A stretch of 64,000 nt of DNA from Clostridiales bacterium (GTDB lineage: Bacteria; Bacillota; Clostridia; Oscillospirales; Oscillospiraceae), in assembly GCA_902363045.1 (NCBI GenBank), contig CABIYX010000003.1:70553-134552 (forward strand), written 5' to 3'. Positions 8,008 through 15,778 of this stretch are shown piece after piece. The notes beneath the pieces were generated by a model, which was given only the letters and a program-made list of their open reading frames with translations, was not told the DNA's origin and did no database searches. A program made the translations under genes and the position numbers. Positions within the stretch are counted from its first letter, which is position 1, and each line of letters begins with the position of its first letter.

Positions 8008-8535
8008 ATGCGCAAATTCTCTGTCCAAGACCTGACCCTGGCAGCCCTCCTGGCGGCGGTGTACGCCACCCTCACCCTGGTCCTGCCCATCCCCGCCTTC
8101 ACCGGCATCCAGATCCGTATGTCCGAGGCCCTTACCGTTCTGCCCTTCCTCTTTCCGGCGGCTACCCCGGGCCTGTTCGTGGGGTGCATCGTGGCCAACC
8201 TGTTTTCCCCCTATCCGCTGGACATCGTGTGCGGCTCCGCCGCCACCCTTCTGGCCTGCCTGATGACCCAGCGGATGCCCAGCCGCTGGCTGGCTCCCCT
8301 TCCCCCGGTGCTGTGCAACGCCGCCATCGTGGGGGCGGAGATCGCCTGGTTTGAGACGGGCTTCGGCCCCGGCTTCTGGCCGGCCTATGCCTTCAACGCC
8401 TTGACCGTGGGCCTGGGCGAGCTACTGGCCTGCTATCTTCTGGGCAGCCTGCTGCTCAGCGCCCTGCCCCGCGTCTCCTTCTTCCGCGCCCTCATTCCGG
8501 CCGACCGCCTGGACCGGCTGGCCGCCCACGCCTGA
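8008..8535 (+). CDS. queT: QueT-family transporter (queuosine precursor, ECF S component)
   Basis: The 175-residue membrane protein starts [20 protein letters not shown] with about five or six hydrophobic helices. It contains the segment [20 protein letters not shown], which is characteristic of QueT proteins, and [13 protein letters not shown]. QueT members are substrate-capture subunits of energy-coupling factor transporters and import preQ1/preQ0 or related queuine precursors for tRNA modification. The energising EcfAT subunits are not in the window. The ATG follows a GGAGG and a run of Ts. It is monocistronic, with a long leader and its own terminator. Confidence 0.9.
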   Translation: MRKFSVQDLTLAALLAAVYATLTLVLPIPAFTGIQIRMSEALTVLPFLFPAATPGLFVGCIVANLFSPYPLDIVCGSAATLLACLMTQRMPSRWLAPLPPVLCNAAIVGAEIAWFETGFGPGFWPAYAFNALTVGLGELLACYLLGSLLLSALPRVSFFRALIPADRLDRLAAHA

Positions 8536-8583
8536 ATCAGCTTCAGCCCTCACAGCGCCGGACGGGTGGACGCCCGGTGCTTC

Positions 8584-8612
8584 AGGACCCGGACTCTCCG
8601 GGTCCTTTTTTA
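8584..8612 (+). terminator. Terminator after queT
   Basis: A 10-bp stem (8584-8593 with 8597-8606) with a 3-nt loop and a T-run. Confidence 0.85.
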
Positions 8613-8630
8613 TTTCTACTTCATCGTTCA

Positions 8631-8659
8631 TTTACTTACCTCTCATCCTACTGTATAAT
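8631..8659 (+). promoter_or_regulatory. Promoter of the macrodomain gene
   Basis: TTTACT at 8631-8636, 17 nt, then a perfect TATAAT at 8654-8659, about 65 nt upstream of the start codon. Confidence 0.7.
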
Positions 8660-8723
8660 GGGATCACACAGTGGCGGTCAGCTAAACCGCCCTTCTACTT
8701 TTGAGATCGGAGGTCTGTCTGAT

Positions 8724-9242
8724 ATGAAGTTTCATCTTGTCACTGGAGACATCACCACGTTAGAGGTGGACGCCATCGTCAACGCCGCCAACACCTCCCT
8801 GCTGGGCGGCGGCGGAGTGGACGGGGCCATCCACCGGGCAGCCGGTCCGGAGCTGTTGGCCGAGTGCCGCACCCTCCACGGCTGTCCCACCGGCCAGGCC
8901 AAGGCGACGAAGGGCTACCGCCTTCCGGCCAAATACGTCATCCATACAGTCGGCCCCGTGTGGCACGGGGGCGGAAGGGGGGAGCAGGAGCTGCTGGCCT
9001 CCTGCTACCGCACCTCCCTGGCCCGGTCTCTGGAGCTGCGCTGCCGCACGGTGGCCTTCCCCGCCATCAGCACAGGGGTCTACCACTATCCGCCCCAGGA
9101 GGCCGCCGCCATCGCGGTGGCCGAGTGCCGCCGCTTTCTCACGGAACACCCAGACGGACCGGAGATCACCTTCGTCTGCTTCAGCAGCCACATGGCCGCC
9201 ATCTACCGGCAGCTGCTGGATCAGGAGACGGAACAGATGTGA
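8724..9242 (+). CDS. Macrodomain ADP-ribose-binding protein, O-acetyl-ADP-ribose deacetylase type
   Basis: The ATG at 8724 follows GGAGG and gives 172 residues. The sequence carries the YmdB/MacroD signature: [20 protein letters not shown], the loop [20 protein letters not shown], and [12 protein letters not shown]. These residues form the ADP-ribose pocket and the catalytic Asn/Asp region of hydrolases that remove ADP-ribose from proteins or deacetylate O-acetyl-ADP-ribose. It is cytoplasmic. Its neighbour is the NAD-related repressor NiaR, about 220 nt downstream, which may reflect a shared NAD theme. The two probably have separate promoters. Confidence 0.92.
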   Translation: MKFHLVTGDITTLEVDAIVNAANTSLLGGGGVDGAIHRAAGPELLAECRTLHGCPTGQAKATKGYRLPAKYVIHTVGPVWHGGGRGEQELLASCYRTSLARSLELRCRTVAFPAISTGVYHYPPQEAAAIAVAECRRFLTEHPDGPEITFVCFSSHMAAIYRQLLDQETEQM

Positions 9243-9458
9243 CCTATGCCTGCGGAGGCCTCCGGGCTCGTCCCAGCTTGCCGGAAGTGTCAGGCCAACG
9301 GCCTCCACTGTATTGTCCGGAACTGTGGGCGTTCTCTCAAGACACGCCGTTCTGCAACTCCCGCTTGCCGCCGGGGCCGGTTTATGATACACTGGACAAA
9401 AACGTCCCGGGGGCCGTGCCCAGCGCCAGCCCCGTCCAGGGGCAAGGAGGGATCACCT

Positions 9459-9971
9459 ATGGACGCTGCCGCGCGCCGCGCCGCAATTTTATCTGTTCTG
9501 GAGCGGGCCGAACACCCGGTGAGCGCCGCCGCTCTGGCCCGGGAGTTCTCCGTCAGCCGCCAGATCATCGTGGGGGATGTGGCCCTGCTTCGGGCGGGGG
9601 GGCTGTCCATCGCCGCCACCCCACGGGGCTATATGCTCCCAAAAGAGCACAGCGGACTGGTTCGCACCCTCGCCTGCCGCCACCGGGCGGACCAGATGGA
9701 GGACGAGCTCAACGCCATCGTGGACCAGGGCTGTATGGTGATCGACGTCATTGTGGAGCATCCGATCTACGGCCAGCTCACCGGCCCCCTCCAGCTGTCC
9801 AGCCGGTACGACGTAGCCCAGTTTGTGGACCGCTGCCGCCAGTCTGACGCCCTCCCCCTGTCCAACCTCACGGAGGGTATCCACCTGCACACCATCTCCT
9901 GCCCAAACGAGACCACCTTCCAGCGAGTCCGGGCCGCCCTGGAACAGCTGGGCGTCCTGCTGGAGGCATGA
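9459..9971 (+). CDS. niaR: NiaR-type niacin-responsive transcriptional repressor (HTH_11 plus 3H domain)
   Basis: The 170-residue protein has an N-terminal winged helix (residues 1-60, with SAAALAREFSVSRQIIVGDV) and a 3H domain whose conserved histidines appear in VIVEHPIYGQL, EGIHLHTI and the segment around ACRHRADQ. This architecture is that of NiaR/YrxA, which represses NAD synthesis and niacin uptake genes when niacin is bound. The ATG at 9459 follows AAGGAGGG with good spacing. The frame is open further upstream, but without a domain. The following membrane protein gene carries a palindrome at its promoter that could be a NiaR operator. Confidence 0.9.
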   Translation: MDAAARRAAILSVLERAEHPVSAAALAREFSVSRQIIVGDVALLRAGGLSIAATPRGYMLPKEHSGLVRTLACRHRADQMEDELNAIVDQGCMVIDVIVEHPIYGQLTGPLQLSSRYDVAQFVDRCRQSDALPLSNLTEGIHLHTISCPNETTFQRVRAALEQLGVLLEA

Positions 9972-10007
9972 TCCATACGAACTCGCATCCTGCTCCATAC
10001 CAGAAGC

Positions 10008-10043
10008 GCTCCCCTCTGCCTGACCGGCGGAGGGGAGCTTTTT
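10008..10043 (+). terminator. Terminator after niaR
   Basis: GCTCCCCT and AGGGGAGC arms with a weaker inner stem, loop around 10019-10026, followed by TTTTT. Confidence 0.8.
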
Positions 10044-10073
10044 CAAAGAGGTGAGAGATTCAGAAAAAGCGGG

Positions 10074-10125
10074 TTGACAATCAGTCCCGATTCGTGTATG
10101 ATGCGATATATAAGTGTCTTGACAC
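10074..10125 (+). promoter_or_regulatory. Promoter and palindromic operator of the EIIC-like gene
   Basis: TTGACA (10074-10079), a 17-nt spacer and TATGAT (10097-10102) form a near-consensus promoter. At the expected transcription start is GTGTCttGACAC (10114-10125), a perfect 5-bp inverted repeat around TT. A site there would block initiation. The obvious candidate repressor is NiaR, encoded immediately upstream. Confidence 0.65.
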
Positions 10126-10156
10126 CTATATACTATTTACAAAGCAGGTGTATCCA

Positions 10157-11233
10157 ATGGAAGGATTCAAATCATTCCTGAAACGGAAAAATATTGAGAT
10201 CTCAGCCAAGCGCTATGGGATCGACGCCCTGGGCGCTATGGCCCAGGGTCTGTTCTGCTCTCTGCTCATTGGCACCATCATCAAGACCCTGGGGCAGCAG
10301 CTGTCCATCCAGTACCTCATCGACATCGGCGCCTATGCCATGGCTGTCTCCGGCCCGGCTATGGCAGTCGCCATCGGATATGCCCTGAAGGCTGATCCCA
10401 TGGTCCTCTTCTCTCTCGCCGCCGTGGGCTGGGCGGCCAACGCCGAGGGCGGAGCAGGCGGCCCGCTTGCCGTCCTGATCATCGCCATCATCGCCGCAGA
10501 GTGCGGAAAAATGGTGAGCAAGGAGACTAAAGTGGATATTCTGGTCACCCCAGGCGTCACCATTTTAATCGGCGTGGCCCTGGCTAAGCTCATTGCCCCC
10601 CCGATCGGCACCGCCGCCAGCGCCTTCGGCCTGGTCATTGACAACGCCACCAAACTCCAGCCCTTCTGGATGGGAATCGCCGTATCCGTCCTGGTGGGCA
10701 TCGCCCTCACCCTTCCCATCTCCTCGGCCGCCATCTGCTCCGTGCTGGGCCTGACCGGGCTGGCTGGCGGAGCCGCCGTGGCCGGCTGCTGCGCCCAGAT
10801 GGTGGGCTTCGCCGTCATGTCCTTCAAGGAAAACCGCTGGGGCGGTCTGGTCTCCCAGGGCCTGGGCACCTCCATGCTCCAGATGCCCAACATTGTGAAA
10901 AATCCCCGGATCTGGATCCCTCCCACGCTGGCCTCCGCCATCACCGGCCCCATCGCCACCTGCGTGTTCGGACTGGAGATGAACGGCGCCCCCATCAACT
11001 CCGGAATGGGCACCTGCGGCCTGTGCGGACAGATCGGCGTGTGGACCGGCTGGCTCGCCCCCAGTGAGGAGGCCCTCGCCAGAGGGGCGGCCGCCATCGT
11101 CCCCACCGGCTTTGACTGGCTGGGCTTGATCCTGATCTGCTTTGTCCTGCCTGCCATTCTGTCCTGGGTCTTCTGCCAGATCCTGCGGAAGACCGGCTGG
11201 ATCCGGGAGGGCGATCTGACCCTTCCCCAGTGA
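10157..11233 (+). CDS. PfoR-like / PTS EIIC_2-type membrane protein
   Basis: The ATG at 10157 follows GCAGGTG and starts MEGFKSFLKRKNIEISAKRY, giving 358 residues. The protein is almost entirely hydrophobic, with about ten segments. It contains PGVTILIGVALAKLIAPPIG, GAAVAGCCAQMVGFAVMSFK, MNGAPINSGMGTCGLCGQIG and SQGLGTSMLQMPNI, features of the PTS_EIIC_2/PfoR superfamily. Some members were named regulators of toxin expression, but they are predicted transporters with no attached EIIA or EIIB domain and no PTS partner here. The substrate is unknown. The upstream niaR gene and the palindromic operator suggest a niacin-related or NaMN-precursor role, which is inference only. Confidence 0.8.
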   Translation: MEGFKSFLKRKNIEISAKRYGIDALGAMAQGLFCSLLIGTIIKTLGQQLSIQYLIDIGAYAMAVSGPAMAVAIGYALKADPMVLFSLAAVGWAANAEGGAGGPLAVLIIAIIAAECGKMVSKETKVDILVTPGVTILIGVALAKLIAPPIGTAASAFGLVIDNATKLQPFWMGIAVSVLVGIALTLPISSAAICSVLGLTGLAGGAAVAGCCAQMVGFAVMSFKENRWGGLVSQGLGTSMLQMPNIVKNPRIWIPPTLASAITGPIATCVFGLEMNGAPINSGMGTCGLCGQIGVWTGWLAPSEEALARGAAAIVPTGFDWLGLILICFVLPAILSWVFCQILRKTGWIREGDLTLPQ

Positions 11234-11376
11234 TTCGGTAAAGTACACAATTTTCCCGCCGCTATATTGCTTTTTTTAAGAAAATAAGGTACGCTCTCCA
11301 GTATAGGACAGAACCGTCAGAAGCACTGGGTTGAGGCGGTGGGCGGCGTCCGCCCTGCCGCCTGTGAGGTGTACTT

Positions 11377-12249
11377 ATGAAAAAGCATCCGGGCAAGGCG
11401 CTGGTCAATATGGTCCTCAGCTGCGTGCTGTGCAGCATCGCGGTCAACTGGGTGGCCCTCCCCAACGACTTTGTGGTCACTGGGATCACCGGCCTTTCCA
11501 TGACCGCCGCCCAATTCACCGGCGTCAACTACGCGCTGATCTACTATGGTCTGGCCTTGGCGATCCTGCTGTGTACCGCCCTGACGCTGGGCTGGCGGGA
11601 GGTTTCCAACATCCTGGTGCTCTCCCTACTCTACCCGGTGGTGCTCTGGGGGCTGAACCACATCCAGGTGGAGATCATCCTTCAGGAAAAGCTCATTGCG
11701 GTCATGCTCTTTGGCGCGATCTACGGTCTGGGCTCCGGTCTCACCTACCGTCTGGGCTACTCCTACGGCGGAACGGACACTCTGGCCAAGCTGCTGAAAC
11801 AGCGCCTGTTCCGGGCGGTTCCGCTGAAGTATCTTCTGTTGGCTCTGGACGGAGGCATCATGCTCCTCATGCTGTCCGCCTTTTCGCTGGACGCGGTGGC
11901 CTATGCCTTTGTGGGACAGCTGCTCTATGTCAGCTGCATGAACCACATCGTCTTCAACCTGGGGCCCAAGCTCTATGAGGTAGAGATCATCTGCGACCAG
12001 CCCCAGGAGATCGAGCGCTTCATCATCCAGGACATCTGCAAGAGCGCCACCATCGACCAGGTGGTGGGAAGCTACTCCGGGCAGGCCAAGACCCAGCTGG
12101 ACTGTGTTTGCACCTCCCGGGAGTATGTCCGCCTCCGGGAGTTCATCCGGGACGGGGGCTATGACTGCTTCATCAAGGTCTATCCCCTCACCCATGTGTT
12201 CGGCCATAACAAGGACTTCCACCATCTGGACGATGACAATTTGGAATAA
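11377..12249 (+). CDS. YitT-family membrane protein (DUF161 plus DUF2179)
   Basis: The 290-residue protein has five or six membrane segments in residues 1-190, with the repeated YitT motif region FVVTGITGLSMTAAQFTGVN and YSYGGTDTLAKLLKQR. A soluble C-terminal DUF2179 domain follows from about residue 200 (EVEIICDQPQEIERFI to CFIKVYPLTHVFGHN). YitT proteins are widespread in Firmicutes, and their transport role is not established. The start ATG follows GTGAGG. It is monocistronic with a strong terminator. Confidence 0.9.
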   Translation: MKKHPGKALVNMVLSCVLCSIAVNWVALPNDFVVTGITGLSMTAAQFTGVNYALIYYGLALAILLCTALTLGWREVSNILVLSLLYPVVLWGLNHIQVEIILQEKLIAVMLFGAIYGLGSGLTYRLGYSYGGTDTLAKLLKQRLFRAVPLKYLLLALDGGIMLLMLSAFSLDAVAYAFVGQLLYVSCMNHIVFNLGPKLYEVEIICDQPQEIERFIIQDICKSATIDQVVGSYSGQAKTQLDCVCTSREYVRLREFIRDGGYDCFIKVYPLTHVFGHNKDFHHLDDDNLE

Positions 12250-12253
12250 GGAA

Positions 12254-12286
12254 GGACCTCTCCGCGGCGCGGAGAGGTCCTTTTTC
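12254..12286 (+). terminator. Terminator after the YitT gene
   Basis: A GGACCTCTCCGCG/GCGGAGAGGTCC stem at 12254-12280, followed by TTTTT. Confidence 0.85.
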
Positions 12287-12315
12287 TTTCTTATCCGGCA
12301 GATCAGAGCCGTGCG

Positions 12316-12846
12316 TTACCCGTGGTCCAGCCCCTTCAGCCGTCCCACCAGCAGCTGGGCGCACAGGCCGGTGAACAGGCCGCTGGCCGCGCCGGCCACA
12401 ACCAGATAGGGCAGATAGGCCAGCACCGTCCAGCTTCTCAGCAGGGCGGCGGCCACCAGCAGCTGCCCCAGGTTATGGAACACCGCTGAGATGGGACTAC
12501 ACAGCCAGATCTGCCTCCAGGTCAGCAGCCGGGACAGCAGCAGCAGGACCAGCCAGCACAGCAGCCCGCCCCCCAGGCTGTAAAACAGCGTCATCATCTG
12601 CCCGGAGAACACCGCCCCCAAAAACACCCGGGTCACCAGAATGAGCAGCGCGTCCCCCGGCCCCAGGGCAAAGACGGCGTACACCGTGACGATATTGGCC
12701 AGCCCCAGCTTGACCCCCGGGATGGGGATGGGGACCGGGATTTGCGCCTCCGCCATGAAAATGGTCAGGGCGATAGCGGTGAGCAGGGCCAGCCGGGTGA
12801 TCCGGCGGGCTCCGTCAGCCGGCCGCCGTGTCCGCAAAGCCCTCAC
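12316..12846 (-). CDS. Gx transporter family protein (heptaprenyl diphosphate synthase component I-like, EetB-like)
   Basis: The 176-residue membrane protein starts at a GTG (12846) and overlaps the previous gene by 32 nt. Residues 17-45 read RLALLTAIALTIFMAEAQIP and then a Pro-rich stretch. The segment VKLGLANIVTVYAVFALG is diagnostic of the Hpre_diP_synt_I/Gx group, also seen in ECF S-type folds. In Listeria and lactobacilli a related protein (EetB) belongs to the flavin-based extracellular electron transfer locus, together with a NusG-II-domain protein and an ApbE flavinyltransferase. The same three genes are adjacent here, so I infer a role in that system rather than in prenyl synthesis. 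Confidence 0.82.
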   Translation of the reverse strand: MRALRTRRPADGARRITRLALLTAIALTIFMAEAQIPVPIPIPGVKLGLANIVTVYAVFALGPGDALLILVTRVFLGAVFSGQMMTLFYSLGGGLLCWLVLLLLSRLLTWRQIWLCSPISAVFHNLGQLLVAAALLRSWTVLAYLPYLVVAGAASGLFTGLCAQLLVGRLKGLDHG

Positions 12847-13195
12847 CCCCCACGATCTCCACGATCACCTGGTTGGGCAGGCAGACCACCGGAACGGTGG
12901 AGTCGGAGATCCACCCCTGGCGGACGCACACCTGATCGGGACAGGTGGCGGAGACGATCCGGATCCGGCCCGGCTCCACCTCCACCACGTTTTCCGCGCC
13001 CCCCTCTCCGGTCAGCGGAAAGGAGTAGGCCTCCCGCACCCGGTCCAGACGGATCTCCTTCACCAGCTCGCCCCGCTGATAGACCCGGGCCAGCACGCCT
13101 CCGCCGGGGCCGCTCCGCTGCCACCAGATCACGCCGGCGCACAGCAGAACCACGCCCCCCAGCAGGGCGGCCAGCAGCGCTGTTCGTTTGTTCAT
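12815..13195 (-). CDS. NusG domain II-containing membrane-anchored protein (EetA-like)
   Basis: The 126-residue protein has one N-terminal membrane helix (residues 5-26) and an extracytoplasmic NusG_II domain. The domain contains two cysteines in SATCPDQVCVRQGWI and the closing segment VPVVCLPNQVIVEIVGG. The start ATG at 13195 overlaps the ApbE stop by 4 nt, so the two are translationally coupled. Domains of this type occur beside ApbE and Gx transporter genes in extracellular electron transfer loci. The two-cysteine segment could hold a disulfide or bind a cofactor, but this is not established. Confidence 0.85.
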   Translation of the reverse strand: MNKRTALLAALLGGVVLLCAGVIWWQRSGPGGGVLARVYQRGELVKEIRLDRVREAYSFPLTGEGGAENVVEVEPGRIRIVSATCPDQVCVRQGWISDSTVPVVCLPNQVIVEIVGGEGFADTAAG

Positions 13196-14241
13196 GCCTC
13201 CACCACCGTCACATCCAGGTCCTGATGCTGCGGATTGACCTGGTAATTCTCCTCCAGCCCTTCCGTCAGGGCCACAGAGCCGTCCTCCCGGACCCAGATC
13301 ACCTGGACGTCCAGTTCCGGATGGGTGCGCCAAAACTCGATCCCGGCCTCCTCACCCAGCACAAACAGGGCGGTAGCCAGGCCGTCGCACACCGTACCGT
13401 CCGGCCCCGCCACCGTGACCGACGCCAGCCCGGTTCGGGCCGGAGCGGCGGTCTTCGGGTCCAGGATGTGCCAGTAGGTCTGTCCGTCCTGCTGAAAATA
13501 CCTCTGATAGCTGCCGGAGGTGACCACAGCCTGATCCGCCACCTGGATGGCCAGCAGGTTGTCCACCTGCTCCGAGGCCGGGTCCTGGACCCCCACCGAC
13601 CAGGGGGAGCCGTCCGGCTTTCCGCCCACGGTCTGGACGTTGCCCCCCAGGTTCAGCAGGGCGGAGGTCACCCCCTGCTCCCGTAGCCGCTCCGCCAGGC
13701 GCGCCCCGGCATAGCCCTTGGCGACCGCCCCCAGGTCCAGCGCCATCCCGGCGGGCAGACGGACCCTCCGCCCATCCAGGTCCAGCTCCACCTGAGTATA
13801 GTCGATCCCCTCCGCCAGAGCGGACTGTTCCGCCTCCCCAGGCACCCGGTACTCCCCGGTGGTAAAGCCCCAAGCCTTAACAGCGGAGTAGGCAGTGAGG
13901 TCCAGCGCTCCGCCAGTGAGGCGGCACAGATCCAGCGCCTGGGAGAGGAGTCCCGCCGTCTCCCCGGAGAGTGAGACCCACTCCCCGCCGCTGTGGTCCA
14001 CCGCCCAGATCTCGCTGTTTTCATCGGTGGCCGACCACAGATCCTCCCAGTGGTACAGCTGCTCCACCGCCTGGTTCAGCTGCTCCTGACCGCCCCCCTC
14101 CCACAGCTCCAGAGACATGATGGTATCCATCACAAAGACCTGGGTAGACACGGCGGGCTCTGTCCGGGTCACGCAGCCGGACAGCAGCACCGCGCCGCCC
14201 AGGGCCAGGGCGGCCAGGCGAAGACACTTCGCTCTCTTCAT
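13192..14241 (-). CDS. apbE: FAD:protein FMN transferase (ApbE-family lipoprotein)
   Basis: The 349-residue lipoprotein has a signal ending LLSGC at about residue 22. Catalytic landmarks are visible: QVFVMDTIMSLELW, the FAD-binding LDLGAVAKGYAGARLAERL, LLNLGGNVQTVGGKPDGSPW, and the late HILDPKTAAP and DGLATALFVLG metal-binding region. ApbE attaches FMN to Thr/Ser of flavoproteins such as RnfG/RnfD, NqrC or extracellular PplA-type proteins, outside the membrane. It leads a set with the NusG-II and Gx genes. No flavinylated substrate carrying a DgxtsAT-type motif is encoded in the window, so the acceptor lies elsewhere. Confidence 0.95.
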   Translation of the reverse strand: MKRAKCLRLAALALGGAVLLSGCVTRTEPAVSTQVFVMDTIMSLELWEGGGQEQLNQAVEQLYHWEDLWSATDENSEIWAVDHSGGEWVSLSGETAGLLSQALDLCRLTGGALDLTAYSAVKAWGFTTGEYRVPGEAEQSALAEGIDYTQVELDLDGRRVRLPAGMALDLGAVAKGYAGARLAERLREQGVTSALLNLGGNVQTVGGKPDGSPWSVGVQDPASEQVDNLLAIQVADQAVVTSGSYQRYFQQDGQTYWHILDPKTAAPARTGLASVTVAGPDGTVCDGLATALFVLGEEAGIEFWRTHPELDVQVIWVREDGSVALTEGLEENYQVNPQHQDLDVTVVEA

Positions 14242-14254
14242 GGACTGCCCCGCC

Positions 14255-14497
14255 TTACAGCAGCTCCCGGTACAGGGCTGAGGCGTCCGCCTTGCCCACG
14301 CTGTCCGCCACTGCCAGCACCTCCACCTTTACGGTGCGCTCGCCGAACTTCAGCTCCAGCACATCCCCGGGCTTCACCTCATAGCTGGCCTTCACGCCGC
14401 GGCCGTTGGCCGTCACCCGGCCGTTGTCACAGGCCTCATTGGCCACTGTGCGCCGCTTGATCAGGCGGGAGACCTTTAACCACTTATCCAATCGCAT
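14255..14497 (-). CDS. rqcP: RqcP/YabO S4-domain ribosome quality-control protein
   Basis: The 80-residue protein starts MRLDKWLKVSRLIKRRTVAN, the S4 RNA-binding fold of the HslR/YabO family, and contains GRVTANGRGVKASYEVKPGD. RqcP stabilises the P-site tRNA in 50S subunits while RqcH adds alanine tails to stalled nascent chains. The ATG at 14497 is favoured over longer frames because the domain begins there. Its gene neighbourhood (HU, MazG, SpoVB/YabM-like flippase) resembles the Bacillus yabM-yabN-yabO region. A terminator separates it from HU, and ApbE follows 13 nt downstream. Confidence 0.93.
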   Translation of the reverse strand: MRLDKWLKVSRLIKRRTVANEACDNGRVTANGRGVKASYEVKPGDVLELKFGERTVKVEVLAVADSVGKADASALYRELL

Positions 14498-14524
14498 GGC
14501 TTCTGTTCCTCTCTGTCGCTGATA

Positions 14525-14561
14525 AAAATAGGGGCGCCGCCCCTCGGTGTGGCGGCGCCCC
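14525..14561 (-). terminator. Terminator after the HU gene
   Basis: An 11-bp GC-only stem (14531-14541 with 14551-14561) followed on the minus strand by TATTTTTAT. Confidence 0.8.
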
Positions 14562-14584
14562 GGGATCACGCTCCGGACCGGCCT

Positions 14585-14860
14585 TTACTTCGCCACCGCG
14601 TCCTTCAGGGCCTTACCGGCCTTGAACACGGGCAGACGGGCCTCGGAAATGGGGATCTCCTCCCCGGTCTTGGGGTTGCGGCCCACACGGGCGGCGCGGG
14701 TCTTGACCTCAAAGGAGCCGAAACCCACCAGCTGGACCTTCTCACCCTCGATCAGCGCGCCGGTAATGGCCTCCACGGCGGCGGTGATGGCAGCCTCGGC
14801 GTCCTTCTTGGACAGATCGGCCTTTTCCGCCACAGCGGCGATCAGTTCAGTTTTATTCAT
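14585..14860 (-). CDS. hup: HU-family DNA-binding protein
   Basis: The 91-residue protein starts [20 protein letters not shown] and has the HU beta-arm signature [20 protein letters not shown] and then EIPISEA. HU bends and compacts DNA as a dimer and is abundant in the nucleoid. A strong GGAGGA site precedes the ATG. It is followed by a GC-rich terminator. Length and motif are fully typical. Confidence 0.97.
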   Translation of the reverse strand: MNKTELIAAVAEKADLSKKDAEAAITAAVEAITGALIEGEKVQLVGFGSFEVKTRAARVGRNPKTGEEIPISEARLPVFKAGKALKDAVAK

Positions 14861-14945
14861 GTCGTCTTCCTCCTAAGAACATCGACGGCCGCGCACGCAG
14901 CCTGTCTTTTGAAATATCACTTAAAGCCGGGACGAACGCCAGCTT

Positions 14946-15740
14946 TTAAGCCTGAGCCTCCGGATGTGATTTCGCCCGGGTCCAGAGGGCCTCCAGCTCC
15001 TCCAGGGAGCACTCCTTCAGAGCACGGGGCGCCAGCTCCTCCACCGTCCGGAACCGGCGGATGAATTTGTCACAGGCCTGTGTGAGGGCCTGCTCGCTGT
15101 CCAGCCCCAGGAAACGCCCCGCCTTCACCGCGGCGAAGAGCAGGTCGCCCAGCTCCTCCTCCGGGTCTCCGTCCCCGTGGGCGGCGCGGCGGAACTCGTC
15201 CACCTCCTCGGCCAGCTTGTCCAGGGCGGGCTCCCGGTCCGGCCAGTCAAAGCCGGCCTTGGCGGCCTTGCTCTGGACCTTCTCCGCCCGGATCAGGGCG
15301 GGAAGGGAGCGCGCCACCGCCTCCAGAGTGTCTGTGGCGGTGCGCTGGGACTTCTCCTCCCGCTTCTGGGCGTCCCAGGTATCCAGGGCCTGCTCTGAGT
15401 CTTCTGCCCGGACCGCGCCAAAGACATGGGGGTGGCGGAACACCATTTTCTTAGCCACGCCGTCCACCACGTCGCCGAAGGAGAACAGTCCCTCCTCCTC
15501 CGCCATGCGGGCATGGAACACCACCTGGAGCAGGACGTCGCCCAGCTCCTCCTTCAGGTGCTCCGGGTCCTCCTCATCGATGGCCTCCACCGCCTCATAC
15601 GCCTCCTCCAGCATATTCCGGCGGATGCTCTGGTGGGTCTGCTCCCGGTCCCAGGGACATCCCCCGGGCGCCCGGAGCAGCTCCATGATGCGCAGCAGGT
15701 CCTCGATCCCATAGGAATCTACATATTGAAAATCTACCAC
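14946..15740 (-). CDS. mazG: Nucleoside triphosphate pyrophosphohydrolase MazG
   Basis: The 264-residue protein carries two MazG repeats. The first contains LRAPGGCPWDREQTHQSIRR and EELGDVLLQVVFHARMAEEE, whose Glu/Asp residues bind magnesium. The second contains EEVDEFRRAAHGDGDPEEEL and GDLLFAAVKAGRFLG. MazG hydrolyses NTPs and dNTPs to monophosphate and pyrophosphate, clearing aberrant nucleotides. The start is a GTG at 15740 after GGAAGCGAG. It lies 38 nt downstream of the flippase gene, matching the yabM-yabN order known from Bacillus. Confidence 0.95.
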   Translation of the reverse strand: MVDFQYVDSYGIEDLLRIMELLRAPGGCPWDREQTHQSIRRNMLEEAYEAVEAIDEEDPEHLKEELGDVLLQVVFHARMAEEEGLFSFGDVVDGVAKKMVFRHPHVFGAVRAEDSEQALDTWDAQKREEKSQRTATDTLEAVARSLPALIRAEKVQSKAAKAGFDWPDREPALDKLAEEVDEFRRAAHGDGDPEEELGDLLFAAVKAGRFLGLDSEQALTQACDKFIRRFRTVEELAPRALKECSLEELEALWTRAKSHPEAQA

Positions 15741-15778
15741 AATCTCGCTTCCTTCGCAAGGTATTTTTTACGTCTTTT

